64,000 nt of DNA from Psychrobacter sp. NG254 (GTDB lineage: Bacteria; Pseudomonadota; Gammaproteobacteria; Pseudomonadales; Moraxellaceae): NCBI RefSeq assembly GCF_015277735.1, contig NZ_JADHDA010000002.1, positions 434,001 through 498,000 of the forward strand. Reading direction: 5' to 3'. The notes beneath the pieces are model-generated. The model made no database searches. It was not told the DNA's origin and saw nothing but the letters and a program-made list of their open reading frames with translations. Shown piece by piece: positions 57,450 through 64,000 of this stretch (positions within the stretch are counted from its first letter, which is position 1; each line of letters starts with the position of its first letter). A program made the position numbers and the translations under genes.

Positions 57450-58535
57450 TTATTTATAAGCAGTGGGATCTTTTGGTTCATGATGCTTTGCCGTAATCGT
57501 AGTCTCAGATGGATCGTCAAAAAAAGTCTGCGTGATGTTCTGCTTCGCTTGTTGCCAGTAGTCAAACTGCTGACAAGTAGACTCAAGGTCACCATGCCAT
57601 TTTGGTATCTTGCCACACATGGTTTTGATGCGCTTTTGATTGGGGTACGGCAAATCTTGAGCAGCAGCGGCCGCTTCATGAGCAGCAATGCGATCATTAC
57701 ATACCAGCGCAATATCGCAGCCCGCTCCAATGGCTGCTTTGACACGCGCACTGACATCACCAGCCGCTTTTGCCCCTGCCATGGACAAATCATCGGAGAA
57801 TAAGACACCTTTAAATTGCAGCTGATCGCGAATGATGTCTTTTAGCCAAATTTTAGAGAATCCTGCTGGCTTATCATCCACTTGCGAAAAAATCACATGT
57901 GCTGGCATCAGTGCGTCAAGCCACGGCAGTGTCTGTGCAAAGGGCTGCATATCGCTATTGATAATCTCATCCAAACTACGCGTATCGATGGCTTCTGACA
58001 CATGAGAATCAGGCGCGATAGCACCATGACCGGGGAAGTGCTTGCCCGTAGTTGCCATGCCAGCCGCTTTCATACCGCGCATAAACTGTGTGGCCAATGC
58101 GGTAATGGCTGGCAGTTCATGATGAAAGCTACGGTCACCAATTACTTGGCTGATACCGTCTCTGTCTAGCACTGGCGCAAAGCTCAAATCGATCCCAACC
58201 GCCATTACTTCAGCGGCCATCAGATAGCCACAATCATAAGCACAGTTGAGTGCTCGGCTCGGGTCTGTATTGAACAACTCACCCAATTGGCCCATCGCAG
58301 GCAACTCTGTAAATCCTTGGCGCAGTCTGGCGACTCGTCCGCCTTCTTGATCGACACCAATGAGGATATCGGGGTTGTGATAGCGTATATCATCACACAG
58401 AGCTCGCACCTGAGCGGCATCGGTCACATTACGACCAAACAGTATGACCCCGCCAACCTGTGCTTGCTTGATCAAACTGATATCTTCAGCCGTCAGTGCA
58501 GTACTATCAATATCTATCATTAAGACGCCGTACAT
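57450..58535 (-). CDS. nagZ: Beta-N-acetylhexosaminidase NagZ
   Basis: Cytoplasmic family 3 glycosidase that removes GlcNAc from muropeptide fragments in peptidoglycan recycling. 361 residues, no signal peptide. KHFPGHG (175-181) and the following DSH loop (D186, H188, the catalytic acid/base dyad) are the NagZ signature; the nucleophilic Asp lies in FSDDLSMAG. IGVDQEGGRVARL is the substrate-binding motif. AAGGA lies before the ATG. The C-terminal 25 or so residues are extra. A single gene, converging with the OmpA-family gene. Confidence 0.95.
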   Translation of the reverse strand: MYGVLMIDIDSTALTAEDISLIKQAQVGGVILFGRNVTDAAQVRALCDDIRYHNPDILIGVDQEGGRVARLRQGFTELPAMGQLGELFNTDPSRALNCAYDCGYLMAAEVMAVGIDLSFAPVLDRDGISQVIGDRSFHHELPAITALATQFMRGMKAAGMATTGKHFPGHGAIAPDSHVSEAIDTRSLDEIINSDMQPFAQTLPWLDALMPAHVIFSQVDDKPAGFSKIWLKDIIRDQLQFKGVLFSDDLSMAGAKAAGDVSARVKAAIGAGCDIALVCNDRIAAHEAAAAAQDLPYPNQKRIKTMCGKIPKWHGDLESTCQQFDYWQQAKQNITQTFFDDPSETTITAKHHEPKDPTAYK

Positions 58536-59179
58536 CGCGTAATCCTTATTATGTTATACAGTGTTATATGGCGAACGAAGGGTATTGAAAAACTGTTCGC
58601 CATTATCAAAAAATTGCCTTTATAGAGATATGCTGGTTATGACAGCTATTATGACAGCTATTATGAGCCGAGCATAATAAGGTAGATTATGACGTTAAAA
58701 TAAATATAGTCCGTTCGACATGAGATTGATACGTTAACACCTATGTGCCTTTATTATAAATGCCTAGTGCCTAATATTTGTCAGCGTGATGGGTGTTGAA
58801 GCGCGTTTATGCTAGCGGCCGTGTGAGTGGAGCCATCTCGATTTTAAAATGGATGAACGATATCAAATTTACGTCCAGAACACCTATGTCTCTTATGTAA
58901 TAAAAGTAATAGAAAGTTTGGTATGTGCAGGCGTAGCGTGTAATATTGCTTATACAGTTTGAGACAGTTCGACGTTTATGAGCGTGCTAGTATTGATTGA
59001 TTTTTGACTATATATCAGCATCTAATAATAGTAATTGAACGCTCAGAGATCATGAAATAAAGCATTGTGACCGCTAAGCATGAATAAGAGTAGACAGCAC
59101 TTTTGGACAATCGTGAACGTAGCCATTCGTAATCTAAATAAAACCAATAATACAATCCATTTTAATTAACTAGGTATAT
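58536..59179. other. Non-coding region between nagZ and prc
   Basis: 644 bases with no credible gene. A short tandem repeat (a 13-base unit beginning TTATGACAGCTA, about 58637-58663, twice) is the only ordered feature. Promoters for both divergent genes must lie here, but none is clear by eye. Confidence 0.45.
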
Positions 59180-61408
59180 ATGATGAAAAAACAACCGGCA
59201 CAGTGGTTACTCAGCGCAGCATCCGTGGGCATCGCTGGTATTATCCTGACCCAAAGTTATGGTACAGCGGTAGCAGAAACCAATACTGGGGAATTTATAC
59301 AGACGCCAGAACAAAAAGTTACCACGCGCCAAGTTGCCGCTTTGTTGGATCGTAGTCATTATCTCAATCAGTCACTGGACAGCAAAACTGGCAGTGAAAT
59401 ACTCTCCATGTATATCGACAGTCTGGACCCAAACCATACGTTGTTTTTGCAGTCAGATGTGGACGAGCTTAAGAGAAAATACGCCGATGACTTTGGTGCT
59501 CGCCTCAAGCAAGGTGATTTGTCTGCAGGGGTAGAGGTATTTAACCGTTATCGCAAACGCTCAAATGAGTATTTTGCGATGGCAACCAAAATGCTCAAAA
59601 CAGATATTAAGTTGACTGGCGATGAGACCATCATCCTTGATCGGGAAAAGCTCAATCATTTTAAAACCAAGAAAGAGCAACGTGACTATTGGGCGCGTCA
59701 GCTAAAGTTCCAACTGATCAGTATCACACTGGGTCAAGAAGACGAAAAAGCCAAAGAAAAAGTTTTTTTAAGCAATCCAGATATCACGCGTGGGCAGGAT
59801 TTGGTCCGCAATGATGAGCGTACGCCAAGTGAGATTTTGCAAAATCGTTTGTCACGCCAGCAAGAGCAGTTTAAGCGTCTAAAAGATGACGAAGTCATGG
59901 AAACCGTCCTAAACACGGCCATGCTGACTTACGATCCGCACAGTAACTACTATGCACCGATTCAAGCGACAGAACTGCAGATTCAATCTAGCCTACAACT
60001 AGAAGGCATCGGTGTCTCTATTCGTCCTGATCGTAAAAACCCAGACTATACTCGTATTGTGACCTTGGTAGATGGCGGCCCAGCGGCCAAATCTGGTCAA
60101 ATCAAACCGAATGATTTGATTGTGGGTATCGCCAAAGACGGCGAGACTATGACCGATGTGGTGGGTTGGTCTACGCGTGAGATTGTCAGCTTGATTCGTG
60201 GTAAACGCGGTACTTCAGTGACACTCAAATTGCGTCAGCCAAATACACCAGACGCCAGTGCCCGCACGGTCACCGTAGTGCGTGACATTATTCAACAAGA
60301 AGAATCAGGGGTGACCCAGCGCGTCGTAGAAGTACAACGCCCCAATATCGATAAAACACCGAAGCGTATCGGCGTATTAGAGATACCTAGCTTTTATTTG
60401 AACTACCGTGCCCGCCGCAATGGTGAAGACTACCGTAGTGTCAGTATCGATACCGAAAAAGCCCTAAAAGAATTGAACAAAAAGAACATTGATGGCTTGG
60501 TGGTGGATCTACGCAATAACCCAGGTGGCTCGTTAGATGAGGTTGCCAAGATGCTGGGCTTCTTTATTAAGAGTGGTCCATTGGTACAGATTCGTGACAA
60601 TCGAGGTAATATCCAAGTCTATCGCGACAATGATGGTGGTGAGCAGCTCTATAATGGCAAGGTGACTGTCATCACAAACTTGGCCTCTGCCTCAGCCAGT
60701 GAAATCTTTGCCGCTGCTATCCAAGATTATGGTAGAGGGCTGGTCGTTGGTAGCACCACAACAGGCAAAGGCTCTGCCCAAATCCAGCTCGATAGTCTGG
60801 CACTAGGTTCGGCCACGTTGACTCAGCGCAAGTTTTATCGTATCACTGGTGGTAGTACGCAAAATAAAGGCGTTGTCCCAGATGTCGAGCTGGTCAATAT
60901 CTACGATGATGCCACCTTTGGTGAGCGCGCTCAGAAAAATGCGTTACCTTGGGACACTATTAAAACCTCGCCTTATAAGCCTGAAGGCAAGTTCACCAGT
61001 GACACCTTGGCGACACTCAATCAGCAATCTAAAATCCGTCAGGAAAAGAGCCCGCAGTTTACGTACTTATCAACGCTCAATGACATACGTAATATGGACG
61101 ATGAGAAAAAACCAGTTCCCTTAGATATCAATAGTCGCCGTGCTAAGATGCAGCTGATTGAAAAGCGCTCATTGGAAGCTGAGAACAAACGCCTGATAGC
61201 GACTGGAGAGCGCCCATACTCTAATTGGAACACTTATCAAGCTGCGATGGATGCTAAGTTTGAAGAGCGCAGTCGTATGAAAGAGTCTGAGCGTCCAGAG
61301 TTACCAGAAGACGAAGCATTCATTACTGAAGCCGCTTATATCATGCTGAGCGCTGACCCTCTAAGACCAGTCAGTCCTGAAGAAAAGCTGGCACAAAGCG
61401 GATCATAA
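59180..61408 (+). CDS. prc: Tail-specific periplasmic protease Prc (Tsp)
   Basis: S41 serine protease that degrades periplasmic proteins with exposed C-terminal tails and trims PBP3; it also helps turn over peptidoglycan hydrolases. 742 residues. Signal peptide to about residue 33 (AVA). A helical N-terminal domain is followed by a PDZ domain (about 265-350, EGIGVSIRPD). The catalytic core has Ser505 in ASASASEIF and Lys530 in TTTGKGSAQ, 25 apart as in E. coli (S452/K477 unprocessed numbering). A C-terminal DUF3340-type region completes it. AGG lies 5 bases before the ATG. Length is close to the 682 of E. coli, somewhat longer. Confidence 0.95.
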   Translation: MMKKQPAQWLLSAASVGIAGIILTQSYGTAVAETNTGEFIQTPEQKVTTRQVAALLDRSHYLNQSLDSKTGSEILSMYIDSLDPNHTLFLQSDVDELKRKYADDFGARLKQGDLSAGVEVFNRYRKRSNEYFAMATKMLKTDIKLTGDETIILDREKLNHFKTKKEQRDYWARQLKFQLISITLGQEDEKAKEKVFLSNPDITRGQDLVRNDERTPSEILQNRLSRQQEQFKRLKDDEVMETVLNTAMLTYDPHSNYYAPIQATELQIQSSLQLEGIGVSIRPDRKNPDYTRIVTLVDGGPAAKSGQIKPNDLIVGIAKDGETMTDVVGWSTREIVSLIRGKRGTSVTLKLRQPNTPDASARTVTVVRDIIQQEESGVTQRVVEVQRPNIDKTPKRIGVLEIPSFYLNYRARRNGEDYRSVSIDTEKALKELNKKNIDGLVVDLRNNPGGSLDEVAKMLGFFIKSGPLVQIRDNRGNIQVYRDNDGGEQLYNGKVTVITNLASASASEIFAAAIQDYGRGLVVGSTTTGKGSAQIQLDSLALGSATLTQRKFYRITGGSTQNKGVVPDVELVNIYDDATFGERAQKNALPWDTIKTSPYKPEGKFTSDTLATLNQQSKIRQEKSPQFTYLSTLNDIRNMDDEKKPVPLDINSRRAKMQLIEKRSLEAENKRLIATGERPYSNWNTYQAAMDAKFEERSRMKESERPELPEDEAFITEAAYIMLSADPLRPVSPEEKLAQSGS

Positions 61409-61434
61409 GAGTACTTTTCAATAGGGCGCTTTGT

Positions 61435-61464
61435 AATCCATGTAAGCATATGCTTACATGGATT
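61435..61464. repeat. Perfect 30-bp palindrome downstream of prc
   Basis: AATCCATGTAAGCAT is followed immediately by its exact inverse. No T-tract follows on either strand, so it is not a standard intrinsic terminator, although it lies 27 bases after the prc stop. An operator, a recombination site or a transcript-end stabilising hairpin are all possible. Confidence 0.8.
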
Positions 61465-61681
61465 GACGTTAACACCTCTTACCAATAATGCGTCAATCTG
61501 CGATTATAACTGTACGGCACGATTGAACGAAACGGTTCATTGATACTAGGGATTGGTATCGTACGGGTCGCACTAGGGATAAGTGGTTTGCTGATTAAGG
61601 ATAATAAGGCTGGATGCCTGTCTGTTATGAGATGCCCCGGGATTAGGTATCACGTAACGCTAACATGGATGGTTAGTAATA

Positions 61682-61714
61682 AAAGCCGCATGATGCTTGT
61701 CGTTATGCGGCTTT
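61682..61714 (+). terminator. Terminator-like hairpin downstream of prc
   Basis: Stem AAAGCCGCAT/ATGCGGCTTT (61682-61691, 61705-61714) with a 13-base loop, then a short T-rich stretch. It lies about 275 bases after prc; no gene is seen between. The remaining bases of the 61409-62034 gap hold nothing recognisable beyond the two other hairpins listed. Confidence 0.6.
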
Positions 61715-61936
61715 GTTACGTCTGGGTATTAGGATATGCCCTTGTAATATCCTAATTATGGACTGTGACAGCATGGCTCTCATCACATGAATGACCAACT
61801 GCTAATGACCAACAGCTAATGATAGTTAGTCGAATCCTTAATGGTTAACTGATGATTAGCTACTTGTTCCCTATACTCATATTCAAGCCTATCTATAATC
61901 ATCCATACAGAAAAGATATCCGCTATTAAAGCGCAT

Positions 61937-61970
61937 AAAAAAGGCTCAGTAGATATCTCTACTGAGCCTT
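61937..61970 (-). terminator. Intrinsic terminator of the FKBP isomerase gene
   Basis: A perfect 13-bp stem (AAGGCTCAGTAGA at 61941-61953, inverse at 61958-61970) with a 4-base loop; on the minus strand a T-run follows, 65 bases past the gene's stop. Confidence 0.9.
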
Positions 61971-62034
61971 CGACCAAATAACGGAATCAATAGTCATCCA
62001 TTACCCAATCATTTCACTATACTCTAAAAAGAGA

Positions 62035-62520
62035 TTAGTGCTCAACGCCACCTGCACCATGTACATGGCCGTGGTTTAATTCGTCTTCAGTTGCTGCACG
62101 TACTTCTTGGATTTCAACGTCAAAAGTCAAACGCTTACCAGCCAACGGATGGTTTGCATCAACAGTGACTTCTTGATCGTTTACATCAGTAACGGTTACC
62201 AACATTACTTGGCCACCGGCTTCTGACTGAAACTGCATACCAGGCTGGATGTCTTCAACGCCTTGGAAGTTATCACGTGGTACATGCTGTACTGCTTGCT
62301 CTTGGTATTCGCCGTAGCCATCAGCAGGCTCAACAACGGCATTCACTCTTTCGCCAGCAGATTTGCCTTCTAGTTGTGATTCTAGACCTGGGATGATGTT
62401 GCTGTGACCATGTAGGTACGCTAGTGGCTGACCTTCTGGTGACTGGTCAAGTACATTGCCTTCGTCATCTTTTAGCGTGTAATTGAATTTGACGGCAGTG
62501 TCTTTTGCGATAGTAGTCAT
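62035..62520 (-). CDS. FKBP-type peptidyl-prolyl isomerase, SlyD-like
   Basis: 161 residues, cytoplasmic. VKFNYTLKDDEGNVLDQS opens the FKBP domain and LHGHSNIIPGLESQLEGKSAG is the usual SlyD motif. The insert-in-flap domain follows (about residues 70-120) with chaperone activity, then ANHPLAGKRLTFDVEI. The C-terminus carries several His (HGHVHGAGGVEH), a short version of the metal-binding tail of SlyD. It helps fold proteins and may store nickel. AGGA precedes the ATG. A single gene with its own terminator; FkpB is a less likely alternative because of the flap domain. Confidence 0.92.
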   Translation of the reverse strand: MTTIAKDTAVKFNYTLKDDEGNVLDQSPEGQPLAYLHGHSNIIPGLESQLEGKSAGERVNAVVEPADGYGEYQEQAVQHVPRDNFQGVEDIQPGMQFQSEAGGQVMLVTVTDVNDQEVTVDANHPLAGKRLTFDVEIQEVRAATEDELNHGHVHGAGGVEH

Positions 62521-62844
62521 AAAATATCCTAAATATATCGATGTAAAAAATTAAATGTGGTTGCAATAAACCTAAAAAAGCCAATCAGCAAGCCAAATAG
62601 CCATATCATTAGTCAATTATCATCAGTTTATTAAAGTAACTGTAGCAGTTAGCATCTTTAATTGAGATGGCTCACATAACTTTCAAGGCAAAAAACATAA
62701 AAAAATCTAATTAATGCGACAATTTACAATAATAGCTGCTATTTTCTATAGTCAGTTGATAGCTACTGGCTATTTAGGGTTCATAAGTTGCGTTTCTAAG
62801 AAACCACTTTTACCATAACGATAAAAATAAGGATGAGAAAGACG
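62521..62844. other. Divergent non-coding region between the FKBP gene and the M61 peptidase gene
   Basis: 324 AT-rich bases with no gene and no clear promoter or hairpin by eye. Confidence 0.45.
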
Positions 62845-64000
62845 ATGACTTCATTTGATAAAACGACCGATCATCAGTCAACGAGCGATGTCTCAATCAG
62901 CCACGATGACGCACGCATTAATACGATGAGCCATATCTATTACCAATTCAATTTTGCCCGCTTTGTTGAGCATTTGGTTGATGTGTCACTGAGTTTTATG
63001 GCGACCACTGATGCGCCGCAGCTTTGGTTGCCAGCGTGGATACCGGGCAGTTATTTGATGCGTGAGTTTGCTCGAAATATCACAGCGGTCCATTATCGAA
63101 TCACAGATGAAAACAAACAGTCTGACATTTATCGCGCGCAAAAATTGGATAAGCATACGTGGCAGCTGCCTGCGGTCAGTGCAGGGAAAACGGTGGTCGT
63201 GGAATACGAAGTCTACTGTTATGATCTGTCGGTGCGTACCGCCTATGTAGATCAGCAGCGTCTATATGGCAACTTTACCTCATTGGCATTGGCCATCGAT
63301 GGACAAGAGCACTCACCAGTAGGGGTTGGCTTGATTGTACCAGACGCATTTATGGCAGATAAAGAGGCCAATAATATATTGCTAGCTTGCGGCTTAGCGT
63401 CTACTCACATGCATTTTGATAATGAGCTAGCGAACGAACAGCAAACGGGAAGCCAGCACAGTTATGAGTTACAAGCAGCCAGCTATCATGAGCTGATCGA
63501 TTATCCTTTTGAAATCGCAGAGCAGCAAAAATTTGATTTTATTATTAAGAATAATGAGCATCAAACGCTGCAACACCACTTTTATCTGTCAGGCAAGCAC
63601 AGCGCTAATATGGGCAGGCTACAGCAAGATGTGACTAAAATTTGTCAGACTTACCTGAACTGGTTGGGTGATGCCCCATTCCATAACTATACTTTTATGA
63701 CGTTTGCCAGCGGTCAGGATTATGGTGGCCTTGAGCATATCAACTCGACCAGTCTGATTACGCCGCGCCGCGACTTACCAAATGCTGATGAACCAAAAAT
63801 ACCGAGTACAGACTATCAGCGATTTTTGGGTCTATGTAGTCATGAATACTTTCACTCATGGTGGGTCAAAACGGTCCGCCCAGATGTCATGATCGATGTT
63901 GATTTGCGCCGTGAGGCATTTACACCGTTGCTGTGGGTGTTTGAAGGCTTTACCTCTTATATCGATGATTTTATGCTGCAAGCGTCGGGCGTGATTGATA
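62845..64000 (+). CDS. M61 family glycyl aminopeptidase, N-terminal part (runs off the window)
   Basis: Open reading frame with no stop before the window end; 385 residues are visible. The N-terminal beta domain includes LWLPAWIPGSYLMREFARN, the hallmark of the M61 family. The zinc site H333-E-Y-F-H337 (SHEYFHSWWVK) has its third ligand in LWVFEGFTSY (E367), 30 residues on, and the preceding DYGGLEH supplies the exopeptidase-type Gly/Glu motif. Family members remove N-terminal Gly or Ala. A PDZ domain would be expected beyond the window. ATG 62845 is chosen; ATG 62833 is in frame but directly abuts AAGG. No signal peptide is seen. Confidence 0.9.
   Translation, partial: MTSFDKTTDHQSTSDVSISHDDARINTMSHIYYQFNFARFVEHLVDVSLSFMATTDAPQLWLPAWIPGSYLMREFARNITAVHYRITDENKQSDIYRAQKLDKHTWQLPAVSAGKTVVVEYEVYCYDLSVRTAYVDQQRLYGNFTSLALAIDGQEHSPVGVGLIVPDAFMADKEANNILLACGLASTHMHFDNELANEQQTGSQHSYELQAASYHELIDYPFEIAEQQKFDFIIKNNEHQTLQHHFYLSGKHSANMGRLQQDVTKICQTYLNWLGDAPFHNYTFMTFASGQDYGGLEHINSTSLITPRRDLPNADEPKIPSTDYQRFLGLCSHEYFHSWWVKTVRPDVMIDVDLRREAFTPLLWVFEGFTSYIDDFMLQASGVID

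Noticed and set aside
58637..58663. Two-copy tandem repeat between nagZ and prc, considered as a CRISPR or iteron
   Set aside because: Only two short copies with no spacer, so it is neither a CRISPR array nor an iteron set.
61540..61755. Small open frame of 71 residues downstream of prc
   Set aside because: It contains the terminator-like hairpin at 61682-61714, lacks a ribosome site and the product resembles nothing known.

Overview
The window looks like chromosome of a Psychrobacter-type member of the Moraxellaceae (Gammaproteobacteria, Pseudomonadales). This is judged from gene content and order: type IV pilus genes of the comC/comE/comF type, pilA beside a pglL-type oligosaccharyltransferase, fur and bamE head to head, yggS-pilT-pilU, cytochromes c5 and c4, an unusually long RNase E, and acidic or Asn/Gln-rich protein tails. 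No rRNA, tRNA, prophage, CRISPR array or complete insertion sequence was seen. The only mobile-element trace is a 265-bp MITE-like element at 19241-19505.

Layout. 1-8116 is type IV pilus territory: the end of an unidentified gene, pilY1, two minor pilin genes, a strong terminator, a sigma-54-type promoter, major pilin pilA and a pilin glycosyltransferase. 8337-23566 holds ferredoxin, mutS, secA, a small lipoprotein, two DUF2382 stress-type proteins, an acetyl-CoA acetyltransferase, the MITE, hom, a predicted lipoprotein DsbC and a DUF808 membrane protein. 23584-31819 holds rne with a 1.2-kb non-coding upstream region, rluC, a HAD phosphatase and engB. 32163-39989 holds two cytochromes c, a membrane transporter-like protein, rnfH, bamE, fur, pilU, pilT and yggS. 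40135-53297 holds a CNNM/CBS protein, nadE, an AI-2E family protein, pdxB, epmA, an NAD(P)-binding protein, a phosphatase-purE-purK-yaiI group and a rhomboid protease. 53719-64000 holds a tandem pair of envelope paralogues (the second with an OmpA domain), nagZ, prc, an FKBP isomerase and the start of an M61 peptidase that runs off the window.

How genes work together. Pilus functions are split between assembly and tip (pilY1, minor pilins), fibre and its glycosylation (pilA, pglL) and retraction (pilT, pilU). Envelope upkeep is represented by secA, bamE, dsbC, prc, nagZ and the OmpA-type pair. Cofactor and nucleotide supply is represented by nadE, pdxB, purE and purK. Most transcription units are closed by clear intrinsic terminators, many of them bidirectional between convergent genes.

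Most of the window is ordinary core genome. The least explained parts are the tandem paralogue pair at 53719-57299, the MITE at 19241-19505, the DUF2382 pair, a 30-bp perfect palindrome at 61435-61464 and the long leader region of rne. No self-contained new system such as a defence island was found. All function calls rest on reading the translations and motifs by eye; no database search was run.
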